Below are positions 8,298 through 16,467 of a stretch of DNA of 64,000 nt, piece by piece. The translations under genes were made by a program, and so were the position numbers. The notes beneath the pieces are model-generated. The model ran no database searches and was not told where the DNA came from. It worked only from the letters and a program-made list of their open reading frames with translations. This DNA comes from Defluviitaleaceae bacterium (GTDB lineage Bacteria > Bacillota > Clostridia > Lachnospirales > WQUN01), in NCBI GenBank assembly GCA_009784025.1, contig WQVK01000003.1, forward strand, positions 25,098 to 89,097, read 5' to 3'. Position 1 is the first letter of the stretch; every line of letters begins with the position of its first letter.

Positions 8298-9073
8298 CCG
8301 CCAACTCCTTCATAAAGCCGCACCATGCGGCGGTAGGTCCATACTGAAGCTGCCAAAAACAACCCGCATGGTAAAATCACCCACGCCATGCTCGCATCCA
8401 CCTGCCCCAGCAGCGCATTGGCCGGGTAGTAGGCGATTATCCCAACAGGGATCACAAAAGTAGCTGCGCCACGCACAGCCTGCGGGAAAATCCCCATAGG
8501 ATATTTGCCAAAAGCCATGACAGAATCAAAAATTTCTGGAATCCGGGAGTTGCCAACCCATTTAAAGCTAGTGGCAGCCATGAAAATATTAAGGCCAGCC
8601 ATAACCGCAAACCCCGCAGCAAACAACAGCAAAAACATAGGCCAAGCCCCCAGCGACACATCCACAAAAACCAAAGCCGCCGCAAAAAGCCCCGCCCCAC
8701 CAACTACCAGCCCCAAATCGTCTGGTGAAAAATTAGTAGCCATCAAAAACATAAGCGGCCCAGTGGGCTTTAGCAGCACCACCTCGAAGCTACCCTCCCG
8801 CACATGCTGCATAGTAGCCCAAAGCACACCGCTAAACATAATACTAGCCAGCCCACTAGATAGCGTAAATATCGCCTGCAAAAGCAGCACCTCAAAAAGG
8901 CTCCACCCCGGGAAACTGGCCCCTGCATTATAAATAAGCAGCGTAACCAGCGGAAACCCCAAGTTGAAGCAGAGCGTAATAAAAAGGCTAAGCAAAAAAT
9001 TGATCCTATAAGCCGCAGCAGTGGCAAAAGCCGCCGCCACACAGCTACGATAAGCAGAAAAAAACACCCGCAT
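8294..9073 (-). CDS. ABC-2 type permease
   Basis: The protein of about 259 residues has six predicted hydrophobic segments and resembles the COG3694-type permease that partners COG4586 ATPases. An EGSFEVVLLKPTGPLMFLM stretch after the second helix is characteristic of this permease group. Translation probably begins at ATG 9073 (MRVFFSAYRS); a TTG 18 bases upstream is possible. It is the second gene of a permease-permease-ATPase operon and overlaps the ATPase start. The two permeases probably form a heterodimeric channel in the cytoplasmic membrane. The coding strand is strongly G/T-rich throughout. Confidence 0.85.
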   Translation of the reverse strand: MRVFFSAYRSCVAAAFATAAAYRINFLLSLFITLCFNLGFPLVTLLIYNAGASFPGWSLFEVLLLQAIFTLSSGLASIMFSGVLWATMQHVREGSFEVVLLKPTGPLMFLMATNFSPDDLGLVVGGAGLFAAALVFVDVSLGAWPMFLLLFAAGFAVMAGLNIFMAATSFKWVGNSRIPEIFDSVMAFGKYPMGIFPQAVRGAATFVIPVGIIAYYPANALLGQVDASMAWVILPCGLFLAASVWTYRRMVRLYEGVGG

Positions 9074-9105
9074 CTTTTCACCCAATCCCAAAAGTTAAAG
9101 TTTTC

Positions 9106-9972
9106 TCAAGCCCCCACGGCGGTAAACCGTTTTATGGCTAATGTGTTAAGCAACTCGGCTAGTAAAAATGCTACGGCTACGGCAAGGGCCTGCACCCCAA
9201 CTATGCCAGGGATGGACATTTCTACGCCGCCCAGCTGGAATTCGCCCAAAAACACCATTGCTGGCACAAAGGAAGTGTATTGAAATGGCAGGAAAAACTG
9301 TACCCGTTGCAACGCCATCGGGAAAAATGTAAGGGGAATAAGCACGCCAGAGAATATCCCACCCAGCAGGGAGTAGACCGAGCGGATGCCGCCAGATTGC
9401 ACCACCCAAAACGAAGCAAGCCCAATACAATAATGCACATAAAAGTTCATTAAAAAAGCCAGGCCAACAGACAGCACCATCCAGCCAAAATAGGCTGGGC
9501 GCATGTCTATGCCCAGCAAGAACATAAAAATAAGCCAACAAGGCAAAAATTCTACCAGAAACCCAAGCAACCTATGCCCCACCTTTTGAGACAGCGCAAA
9601 AAACCTATGGTCTAGTGGCCGCAGGGCAAAAGTTAAAAACCGCCCCGTGCGCACCAGCATAGATAAGTTCCAATCTGCAAAGTCCATAACCAGGTAGCCA
9701 ATTAGCGCTGTTGCAGCAAAATAACGAATCACCTCGTCCAGCTCCATAACCCCAACCGGCCCGGCATGAAACACCGCAGTCCAAATAAAATATTGCACCA
9801 AAAAAAACACAGGCCCAACCAGCACACTAACCAAAGAATGGCTGCGATAAGCGCCCCATTCTTTAAATGTAACAAAGGCCACCGCCGCACAAACCTCAAA
9901 CTTATGCCTAATCCACTTAAATACCCCAACCGCCTCCTGCTTAAACCTTGGGCTTCGCCATAAACCCCGCAA
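9106..9972 (-). CDS. ABC-2 type permease (first gene of exporter operon)
   Basis: This protein of up to 288 residues has six predicted membrane helices and an RTGRFLTFALRPLDHRFF segment typical of the COG4587-type permease. It lies 32 bases upstream of the second permease and completes the three-gene exporter. The start is unclear: the frame opens with TTG 9972, and an AGGAGG at about residue 12 is not followed by an in-frame ATG, GTG or TTG at good spacing. The 5' end therefore either uses TTG 9972 or has been altered by the repeat (9970-10028) that abuts it. Substrate is unknown. Confidence 0.82.
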   Translation of the reverse strand: MRGLWRSPRFKQEAVGVFKWIRHKFEVCAAVAFVTFKEWGAYRSHSLVSVLVGPVFFLVQYFIWTAVFHAGPVGVMELDEVIRYFAATALIGYLVMDFADWNLSMLVRTGRFLTFALRPLDHRFFALSQKVGHRLLGFLVEFLPCWLIFMFLLGIDMRPAYFGWMVLSVGLAFLMNFYVHYCIGLASFWVVQSGGIRSVYSLLGGIFSGVLIPLTFFPMALQRVQFFLPFQYTSFVPAMVFLGEFQLGGVEMSIPGIVGVQALAVAVAFLLAELLNTLAIKRFTAVGA

Positions 9973-10028
9973 ACTTTTTCGAAAAATCGGTGTGGTGGTG
10001 TCTGGCGAAGCCTCTGACGGTATTATTT
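9970..10028. repeat. CCGTCAGAGGC repeat end
   Basis: AAACTTTTTCGAAAAA..GGTGTCTGGCGAAGCCTCTGACGGTATTA is the right arm of the family. It occupies the gap between the serine hydrolase stop and the first permease. Confidence 0.55.
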
Positions 10029-10041
10029 GATTAGAGTTCTT

Positions 10042-11247
10042 CTAAACCAGCCCAGACCATATTACATTGCATGTATTGAATAGGCCCTTCACTACCCATC
10101 CTTCTTTACCGGTGTATGGCACAAACCATGTAGCTACCATTTCTTCTACGGGGTCTATATAAATGGAAGAAGCCCCTGCGCCCTCGTGGGAGTATGTGGT
10201 GGGTGATACCAGGAAAGGCTGGTCTGTACGCAGGTCGAAACCTACACAGTAGCTGCGCGGTGCACCGCCGTTGCCCCATGTGAAGTTTGGCAGGTCGTCT
10301 ATATGTTTAGATGTCATGCGCTGTACGGTTTTGCGGCCCAGTATGCGTGCGCCATCTAGTGTACCACCGTTTAGGAACATATTGCCAAAGCGGTTCATGT
10401 CTTTGGCTGTGCCTTCTAGGCTGCCTGTAGTGCCGGGGATGCGCATTACATCCCAGTCGTTGGGTTTGCTTGTACCGTTTATAATCTCGTTAAATTCTTT
10501 TTCTGCCTCTTCGTTGGTTACTATGGAACGCCTTGCCCATTCTGGTGTCATATCATCGCCAAAGAAGGTGTCTACCATGCCCAGGGGCTGGGTTATATAC
10601 TTCATAATATAATCGTTGGCATGTACACCTGTTAGCTTTTCAATTACCGCGCCCAGCACAACAAAGCCAAAGCTTGAGTATGCCCATTCTTCGCCAGGCC
10701 TGGTGCGCATGCCGCTGCCGATTGTACCCAGCGCGGCCTTAATCCAGTCTAGCTCTGCAATTTTGCTCTTGTCATGCTTTTCTAGGGCGTTGCCAATTAG
10801 CTGCCAATAGCCGTGCTGGTACGGGTTGTCAAAACAGCCATTATCCGCGTGCAGCCCAGATGTATGAGTAAGCAGATGCAGCAAGTTGATAGAATTGTAC
10901 GGCGGCACATTAAACTGCGGCAAAATCTCGCCAACTGGCACATTAAGGCGCGTTAGGCCATCTTCTACCAGCTTCATTATGGCCGTGGCGGTCACGACCT
11001 TTGTCATAGAGGCGTACCAGCGTATGCTATCTGGCTGCGCTGGGGTATTATCCTCCGGCCGAAAGCTCTTTTTACCCACAGCTCCATGGGCAAAAACCTT
11101 CCCGTGGCGGCTTATGCAATACATAGCACATTGGATAGAACCCTCGTCTATCACATTCTGAAAATGCCTCTTTAGCACTTCCAAGCGCCCTTCGTCATAA
11201 CCCACTTCATGCGGCGCAACATCTGTCTTTCCCGCTGTAAATATCAT
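10042..11247 (-). CDS. Serine hydrolase, class C beta-lactamase/esterase family
   Basis: The 401-residue protein carries SxxK as Ser80-Met-Thr-Lys83, a second-motif region reading YSSFG instead of the usual YxN, and a late HEGAG segment in place of the KTG/HTG triad. This places it in the penicillin-binding-protein-like serine hydrolases (class C beta-lactamase, EstB, DD-peptidase relatives). No signal peptide is visible, so a cytoplasmic esterase or peptidase-like role is more likely than antibiotic resistance. The ATG follows GAGGAGG. It is separated from the exporter operon by a repeat. The substrate cannot be told from sequence. Confidence 0.88.
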   Translation of the reverse strand: MIFTAGKTDVAPHEVGYDEGRLEVLKRHFQNVIDEGSIQCAMYCISRHGKVFAHGAVGKKSFRPEDNTPAQPDSIRWYASMTKVVTATAIMKLVEDGLTRLNVPVGEILPQFNVPPYNSINLLHLLTHTSGLHADNGCFDNPYQHGYWQLIGNALEKHDKSKIAELDWIKAALGTIGSGMRTRPGEEWAYSSFGFVVLGAVIEKLTGVHANDYIMKYITQPLGMVDTFFGDDMTPEWARRSIVTNEEAEKEFNEIINGTSKPNDWDVMRIPGTTGSLEGTAKDMNRFGNMFLNGGTLDGARILGRKTVQRMTSKHIDDLPNFTWGNGGAPRSYCVGFDLRTDQPFLVSPTTYSHEGAGASSIYIDPVEEMVATWFVPYTGKEGWVVKGLFNTCNVIWSGLV

Positions 11248-11617
11248 ACACTACCTCCTCAAATTTTTTTACGAGCATACATTAAATTTATTTTATTGGC
11301 AAGGGTTAAAACCTTTTTATTACCACAGGAGGCGTTGCTGGCTATACCTGCAAAAATTTTGATTTTTTATTGGAGAACCGGCGAATTTATGGGATTTTGG
11401 TTTGATTCTTTTATAGACAGGGGGTTTTCCGCCTTAAAAATGGTACCGTATGGTACCATTTTCTCTTGTTTATGGTACCGTATGGTACCATTTTTTTATA
11501 AAAAACGCATGTTCTAGCTCATTGCAACTGCAAGAAACCCGCCAAACAAGCCGTTTTTCAAAAAATTGAATTTTTTTGGTTAAATCCGTGCAAGATATGT
11601 AAAAAAAGGAGCATCCC
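11248..11617. other. Intergenic region with palindrome pair
   Basis: This 370-bp divergent spacer between the serine hydrolase and tepA holds no reading frame of interest. It contains an AT-rich block with CCGGCGAATTTATGGG, like blocks near the other TGGTACC pairs, and the pair itself at 11441-11490. Promoters for both flanking genes must lie here, but I see no convincing -35/-10 pair. Confidence 0.5.
11441..11490. repeat. TGGTACC palindrome pair (copy 2), direct
   Basis: TGGTACCGTATGGTACCA occurs at 11441-11458 and again at 11473-11490 in the same orientation, with a 14-nt spacer. In the other paired copies the two units are inverted. Confidence 0.8.
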
Positions 11618-12358
11618 ATGCAACCACAAAGCGAGTTAACTATACCCACCAGCCAGCATGACGAGCCACCTGACGAAACCTACCAAGGCCCGCAGCCAGA
11701 AGCCACAGAAATCCCACCAAACCCAGCCAACCCGCGGGGTATAATCCAGTTTCTTACTATAATAGGGCAAATAGAGGGGCATATTTTGCTGCCGCCCACA
11801 AATAAGGCCACAAAATACGAACATGTAATCCCGCAGCTAGTGGCCTGCGCCGAAAACCCAGAGATAGACGGCCTCCTGATTTTGCTAAACACCATGGGAG
11901 GCGATGTAGAGGCCGGGCTCGCAATAGCAGAGCTTATAGCCCATTTGGGCAAGCCTACGGTGTCTCTGGTGTTGGGGGGTGGGCATTCTATAGGCGTACC
12001 TCTGGCGGTGTCTGCCACTTATTCTTTTATTGCGCCCACCGCCACCATGACAATCCACCCCATCCGCATAAATGGCACGGTGGTTGGCGCGCCCCAGACA
12101 TACGATTATTTTAGCAAGACTCAAGACAGGGTGCTGGATTTTGTAACCGCCCATTCTAAAATAACCCCCGCCCGGCTTAATGCGCTAATGATGGACACAC
12201 AGCATCTGGCGCAGGATGTGGGCAGCTTGTTGATAGGCCAAGATGCCGTGAAGGAGGGCCTGATAGACAAAATTGGCGGGCTGCACGATGCCATGGAGAA
12301 ATTGTACTCGCTGATAGAAGAAAGGCCACGCGAAAAGTGCAGGTGCAGCGAAAACTAA
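11618..12358 (+). CDS. tepA: TepA-like ClpP-family serine protease
   Basis: The 246-residue protein has a proline-rich N-terminal tail (about residues 1-45) and a ClpP/crotonase fold. The catalytic Ser lies in [11 protein letters not shown] (about residue 123), and the catalytic His in MTIHPIR (about residue 146). The [13 protein letters not shown] stretch is typical of TepA (YmfB), a ClpP-like protease of Bacilli and Clostridia originally linked to protein export and spore outgrowth. The ATG follows AAAAGGAGCATCCC. In many Firmicutes it sits next to ftsK/spoIIIE; here that gene is 31 kb away. It ends at a strong palindromic terminator. Confidence 0.9.
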   Translation: MQPQSELTIPTSQHDEPPDETYQGPQPEATEIPPNPANPRGIIQFLTIIGQIEGHILLPPTNKATKYEHVIPQLVACAENPEIDGLLILLNTMGGDVEAGLAIAELIAHLGKPTVSLVLGGGHSIGVPLAVSATYSFIAPTATMTIHPIRINGTVVGAPQTYDYFSKTQDRVLDFVTAHSKITPARLNALMMDTQHLAQDVGSLLIGQDAVKEGLIDKIGGLHDAMEKLYSLIEERPREKCRCSEN

Positions 12359-12377
12359 GAACAGCCAGCCAATAGCC

Positions 12378-12425
12378 GCTCCACATAAAAACCCTCGCAT
12401 ATATACGAGGGTTTTTATGTGGAGC
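12378..12425. terminator. Bidirectional terminator palindrome
   Basis: A 20-bp perfect arm (GCTCCACATAAAAACCCTCG) and its complement flank an eight-base loop. It lies between convergent tepA and the LRR lipoprotein gene. The sequence at 14828-14888 resembles it, so this may also be a repeat family. Confidence 0.8.
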
Positions 12426-12480
12426 AGCTACATATGTAGGACTTGTCGCTAGGCAACAAGGCAACATTGTTATAAATAAA

Positions 12481-13560
12481 TCACTCCAAAGGCGGGAAGA
12501 TGTTATCCACATGTGCAACCGGCGACCAATCCTCAACATGGAAGCCATGCCCGTAAAACACCAGCGTGTTTAGGTTGTAAAGGTTTTGCAGTGGCGCCAG
12601 GTCTGTTATGGGGTTTGGACCCGTGTTATCGCCTATGTTTAACCATTCTAATGTGGTTATGCCAGCTAATGGAGTTATGTCATCTACCATTATGCCTGAC
12701 ATGTTCAGGACTTGTAGGTTTTGTAGGCTTGCTAGTGGAGTTATGTCGCTTAGCTGCTGGTTACTGCTTATATCAAGCCAGATTAATCCTGTTAAATCTG
12801 CTACGGCCGAAATATCTGTCTGCCTACCCCAGTGCAGGCAAAGCGCGCCCAAGTTGTAAAGTTGGCGTATTGGGCTTAAATCTTCAATAAAATTTATGCC
12901 TATATGCAATGCGGTTAGGTTTGTTAGCCCTTGCAAGGGCGTGATGTCGGTAACATGGTTTCTGCCCATATCCAGGTACAGCAATTCTGTAAAACCTGCC
13001 AGCACCGATACATCCTCAATTGTGTTGCCAGCGATGGAAAGCCAGGTTAAGTTTGTTAGCCCCGCAAGTTCTGAAATATCGCTTAGCCATTCAATGCTCA
13101 TATGCCATTCATCGCGAATTGCATTATGTGACAGGTCTAAGTCAATCAGGTTGGTCATTTGCGGTATCACGGTTTGGGATAAATCTAATATGGAATTGCC
13201 GCTTACATCCAGCAAAAGTAGATGCGGCAGGTAGCGAAGGGGCAATAAATCCTCTTCGGTTAATTCTAAGCCACTTAGGTCAAGCCTAATTTCCGATGTA
13301 TCTATCTCCATGCCGCCTATGGTAACGGTGGCGGGCAGCTGGCCAGGCGGTGCAAGTATAGGGCGCAGCGGTTGAGGCGTTGGCTCGGCCTGGGTTGGTA
13401 AAATGGGCGGCACAGGGGCTGTTGGCTCGGGGAGATAGGTTGGTTCTGAATGATAGGTTGGCTCTGGATAATAGACCATATACTCATCACCATTGCCGCC
13501 GCAGGCTACTAAGGCCAGTATTGCCAACAATGCAAATACCAATATTGCTAATTTTCTCAT
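12481..13560 (-). CDS. Leucine-rich repeat surface lipoprotein
   Basis: The 359-residue protein starts with a lipoprotein signal peptide ending at the lipobox LVAC (Cys20), followed by a Pro/Glu/Thr-rich linker (about residues 28-75). From about residue 95 onwards there are 22-residue leucine-rich repeats of the internalin type, with LTNLTWLSIAGNTIEDVSVL as a good example. It should be anchored to the outer face of the membrane and mediate protein-protein contacts; the ligand is unknown. The gene is monocistronic on the minus strand and shares a terminator with tepA. Similar LRR lipoproteins are common in gut clostridia. Confidence 0.88.
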   Translation of the reverse strand: MRKLAILVFALLAILALVACGGNGDEYMVYYPEPTYHSEPTYLPEPTAPVPPILPTQAEPTPQPLRPILAPPGQLPATVTIGGMEIDTSEIRLDLSGLELTEEDLLPLRYLPHLLLLDVSGNSILDLSQTVIPQMTNLIDLDLSHNAIRDEWHMSIEWLSDISELAGLTNLTWLSIAGNTIEDVSVLAGFTELLYLDMGRNHVTDITPLQGLTNLTALHIGINFIEDLSPIRQLYNLGALCLHWGRQTDISAVADLTGLIWLDISSNQQLSDITPLASLQNLQVLNMSGIMVDDITPLAGITTLEWLNIGDNTGPNPITDLAPLQNLYNLNTLVFYGHGFHVEDWSPVAHVDNIFPPLE

Positions 13561-13686
13561 TGTATAATTTCTCCTTTAACATTTATGCAACGATGATTCT
13601 ACCACAAGCCACCCCTACAAAACAGTTCAAAACTGAAATCTTTGCTTTTCAAAAAAAGAAGCCGTGGCGAAACCACGGCGCTATAA

Positions 13687-14175
13687 CTAAATTACCCGCA
13701 CGCCCTGCCCGATAGCCTTTATAATCAGCCGCCCGTCTTCGGCATAGAGTTCTACCGTGCGGCCAAATTTGTTGCCTGTTTCTTCGGCTTTTAGGGGGAT
13801 GCGTAGGTTTTGCAGGGCTTGTTTTGTGGCTTCTACGTTGCGGTCGCCTACGCGCAGGTTGTCGTCTGTGGCGTTGAAGGCAAACATTTGGGCGCCGCCT
13901 GCTATTTTTGCTACCATGTTGCGGCGGTTTGCGCCTAAGGCTTCCATTTCTTCTATCAGTTTTATTATTGCGGTGTCTACAAATTTGTCTTTGTTGCTGT
14001 TGTTTTGTATTGCGGTGGAGTCTGGCAGCATGGCGTGAGATAGGCCTGCTATTTTCTTGATAGGGTCATACAGAGCTATCCCCACGCAGGAACCAAGCCC
14101 GAGGGTTGATAGGATATCTGGTGCAACCACTGCTTTAAGGTCTGCCATGCCTACCGAAATTATTTTACCGTACAT
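13687..14175 (-). CDS. cheD: Chemoreceptor glutamine deamidase CheD
   Basis: The 162-residue protein carries the CheD catalytic Cys30 in LGLGSCVGIALYDP and His47 in GLSHAMLP, followed by the conserved KIAGGAQMF segment and the GDRNVEA stretch. CheD deamidates glutamines in chemoreceptors and binds CheC, increasing CheC phosphatase activity in the Bacillus-type adaptation system. Its start (ATG at 14173-14175) overlaps the cheC stop by one base (TAATG), so the two are translationally coupled. The TAA-side end lies next to a short C/G-rich hairpin. The call is secure. Confidence 0.95.
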   Translation of the reverse strand: MYGKIISVGMADLKAVVAPDILSTLGLGSCVGIALYDPIKKIAGLSHAMLPDSTAIQNNSNKDKFVDTAIIKLIEEMEALGANRRNMVAKIAGGAQMFAFNATDDNLRVGDRNVEATKQALQNLRIPLKAEETGNKFGRTVELYAEDGRLIIKAIGQGVRVI

Positions 14176-14798
14176 TATTCCACTCCTAATGCTTTTAACA
14201 CCTCAGTAAATGATTCCACATGGGGAACGAATATGAAGCAGCCAGAGGGGCTACTATCGTCGATTACAATTTGCGACTCTATGAATAATACCTCGTCTAC
14301 CGATTTGCCAAATTCTATGGCCGGCACAGAAAGTATTGCGTTGGCCATGTCTATGGACACATACGGTATGGATGATTCGATTTTCGAGTTGGTAAGCCCG
14401 GCTAGGGGGCTTAGGTACGAGCTTATCATGATGTTGCCAAGCTCTTCTATTACAGATAGCTCCATTGCGCTAAATTCCATAGGGTCGCCTTGGTGCGGCA
14501 CACCCAGCACAGAAGCGGCAACATCGTGGGCGGCTTCCAGCTTCATAAGATACATCATCATGCCTTTGATTCCGCCGGTTAATGGCACAACAATGCCCAA
14601 GACAACAGTCTCTGGCCCGCCCACAAAATCCGTAACATTGGCGAACTTGACCCATTCTACCTTTGGTATGGGCATGGTCACTTTTCGCTGTATCATCTCG
14701 GAAAGGGCGGTGGCGGCGTGGGCTGTACCCATGCTACCTAGTTCTTTTAATGCGTCCATATGGCTGTTGCTAAACATTTGGTCTGGAACTGTATTCAT
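14175..14798 (-). CDS. cheC: CheY-phosphate phosphatase CheC
   Basis: The 207-residue protein shows the CheC/FliY/CheX fold with two pseudo-symmetric active-site motifs of form ExxN. The second is intact (Glu119 and Asn122 in IEELGNI), but the first reads Glu19-Leu-Gly-Ser22, so its Asn is replaced by Ser. In Bacillus CheC the second site is the more active, so the enzyme is likely functional but single-sited. CheC dephosphorylates CheY and, with CheD, gives feedback control of receptor state. The start ATG follows AGGGGAGA. Confidence 0.94.
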   Translation of the reverse strand: MNTVPDQMFSNSHMDALKELGSMGTAHAATALSEMIQRKVTMPIPKVEWVKFANVTDFVGGPETVVLGIVVPLTGGIKGMMMYLMKLEAAHDVAASVLGVPHQGDPMEFSAMELSVIEELGNIMISSYLSPLAGLTNSKIESSIPYVSIDMANAILSVPAIEFGKSVDEVLFIESQIVIDDSSPSGCFIFVPHVESFTEVLKALGVE

Positions 14799-14827
14799 AA
14801 ATTTCTCCCCTGTTCTGTTGAATGGAC

Positions 14828-14888
14828 AGTAACTCCACCTAAGAACACTCGCATATTTGCCATGCGGGGGTTTTCAGGTGGAGTTACT
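14828..14888. repeat. Inverted repeat upstream of cheC
   Basis: AGTAACTCCACCT and AGGTGGAGTTACT are perfect 13-bp inverted arms around an interior containing CACTCGCATATTTGCCATG. The layout and interior resemble 12378-12425. It may be the V-ATPase operon terminator or part of a repeat family. Confidence 0.6.
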
Positions 14889-14939
14889 ATATCTATGTCC
14901 CACCGGGTAAACTATACCTTATAGTTGGGCTATAGGCAA

Positions 14940-14963
14940 TAGACTTCTTTCGAAAGGAATCTA
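14940..14963. repeat. CTTCTTTCGAAAG hairpin repeat (short copy)
   Basis: TAGACTTCTTTCGAAAGGAATCTA, 24 bp, is almost perfectly self-complementary and corresponds to the fused ends of the CTTCTTCCGAAA family. Confidence 0.6.
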
Positions 14964-14977
14964 TTGGGTTTTTGTTG

Positions 14978-15089
14978 TAGCGAAATACTTATAAATCGGT
15001 CTCGCCTGTCGCGGTAAAAACGCCTGAAACGCCTTATCTCGGCGTTTCAGGTGCCGCTCGGGCGAGACCGATTTCTAATTATTTCACTA
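14978..15089. repeat. TAGTGAAATA cruciform element supplying the ntpB stop codon
   Basis: Its ends are TAGCGAAATA and TATTTCACTA. The outer stem pairs CGGTCTCGCC with GGCGAGACCG, and the inner stem pairs CGCCTGAAACGCC with GGCGTTTCAGGTG. On the minus strand its first bases TAG (15087-15089) are the stop codon of the ATPase B-subunit gene. Confidence 0.8.
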
Positions 15090-16427
15090 TAACAATGTTT
15101 TGGCAATTTCCATGGTTTGCGCCAGGCTTCTTGCGGCTTGTGGGGATTGAGCAAGGAAATCTTGCTCGAAATTTTTGCCAAAACTGAGTGTGGCTTTGTC
15201 TTCTGGGGTTAGGTCGTCTTCACCTATTATCGCGGCTAGGGCCCGGATATCTTCTACCTTGGCGTAGGTTGCGAAGAGTTTTGCTGCTATGGCGGGGTGT
15301 TCTTTGGTGGTGTAACCCTCGCCTATGCCGTCTTTCATAAGCCGGGATAGGGATGGCAGCACATTTATGGGCGGGTAGATGTTTTTTTGATGAAGGCTGC
15401 GGCTAAGCACGATTTGGCCTTCGGTTATGTAGCCGGTAAGGTCTGGTATGGGGTGGGTGATATCCTCGCCGGGCATGGTTAAAATCGGGATTTGCGTTAC
15501 AGAACCGGGCTTGTTTTTTATAATGCCGGCGCGTTCGTACAGGCTGGCTAGGTCTGAATACATATAACCGGGATAACCCTTGCGGCTTGGTATTTCCCCC
15601 TGCTGGGAAGATATTTCACGCAAGGCCTCTGCGTAGGATGTGATGTCTGTAAGTATCACCAGCACATGGTAGCCAAGGTCGTAGGCTAGGTATTCTGCGG
15701 CGGTTAAGGCCAGCCGTGGCGTGGCCAGCCGCTGAGCTGTGGGGTCGCTGGCTAGGTTCTGGAACATGATATATGCCTGGCCGCTTTCATCGAATGAATC
15801 TTGGAAAAACCGGGCGGTTTCATGGCTTATCCCCATGGCCGCAAAAACTGTGGCGAATTTTTGTGGCTTTGGCGAGTGCAATTCAGTTGGTCGCAATTTG
15901 CGACCAACTGAATTTTGCGGCGGCATTCCGCTCATGGTGGCAATTTGCGCCGCCAAGATATCATGGGGCAGCCCATCTGCCGAGAAAATTGGCAGCTTCT
16001 GCCCACGGATTAAAGTTGCCAGGCCATCTATAGCAGAAATGCCAGTATGTATATAATCCCGCGGGTAGCTGCGCTGCACCGGGTTTATGGGCTGGCCATT
16101 TATGCTGCGTCGCAGCTTGCTGCGGATGCGGCCAAGGCCGTCTATGGGGTTGCCAAAGCCGTCAAATTTGCGGCCAATTATTTCCGGGGAAAGTGCGACC
16201 TCCATCTGCTGGCCGGTGAATTTTGTGGCGGCGGAAGTCAAGGAGAGACCTGCCGCGCCTTCAAAGATTAGGGCTACTACGGTGTCGCCTTCTATTTTTA
16301 GCACCCGGCCCATGCGCGGCGGGCCGCCGGGGGAAGTAATTTTTACGGTTTCGTTGTAGCTGGCGGTTGTTACGCCTTTTAGTATGGCAATGCTGCCGTT
16401 TAGGTGATGTAGGGTTAGGTATTCCAT
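15087..16427 (-). CDS. ntpB: V/A-type ATPase subunit B, C-terminally short
   Basis: B is the non-catalytic nucleotide-binding subunit of the V1/A1 head. The 446-residue protein starts at ATG 16427 (MEYLTLHH), chosen because CAGGAGG lies seven bases upstream; an upstream frame extension is unlikely. Family landmarks include [44 protein letters not shown] and [11 protein letters not shown]. Two oddities stand out. A perfect palindromic repeat (15880-15914) lies in frame and encodes [12 protein letters not shown] in a surface loop. The C-terminus stops after ..AKTLL at a repeat-supplied TAG, roughly 15-20 residues before the usual LLPxxELKRI tail. No subunit D gene follows, although it normally does. 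Confidence 0.94.
   Translation of the reverse strand: MEYLTLHHLNGSIAILKGVTTASYNETVKITSPGGPPRMGRVLKIEGDTVVALIFEGAAGLSLTSAATKFTGQQMEVALSPEIIGRKFDGFGNPIDGLGRIRSKLRRSINGQPINPVQRSYPRDYIHTGISAIDGLATLIRGQKLPIFSADGLPHDILAAQIATMSGMPPQNSVGRKLRPTELHSPKPQKFATVFAAMGISHETARFFQDSFDESGQAYIMFQNLASDPTAQRLATPRLALTAAEYLAYDLGYHVLVILTDITSYAEALREISSQQGEIPSRKGYPGYMYSDLASLYERAGIIKNKPGSVTQIPILTMPGEDITHPIPDLTGYITEGQIVLSRSLHQKNIYPPINVLPSLSRLMKDGIGEGYTTKEHPAIAAKLFATYAKVEDIRALAAIIGEDDLTPEDKATLSFGKNFEQDFLAQSPQAARSLAQTMEIAKTLL
15880..15914. repeat. CAGTTGGTC palindrome inside ntpB (copy 1)
   Basis: The 17-bp arms AATTCAGTTGGTCGCAA and TTGCGACCAACTGAATT surround one base. It is translated in frame as part of subunit B. Intergenic copies are at 34289-34323, 46790-46820 and 57934-57961; the copy at 34289 shares the flanking AGTGCAATTCAG as well. 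Confidence 0.85.
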
Positions 16428-16467
16428 GGTGGCCTCCTGGGTTATGTTGTTCGGCATATGTAGCCAG

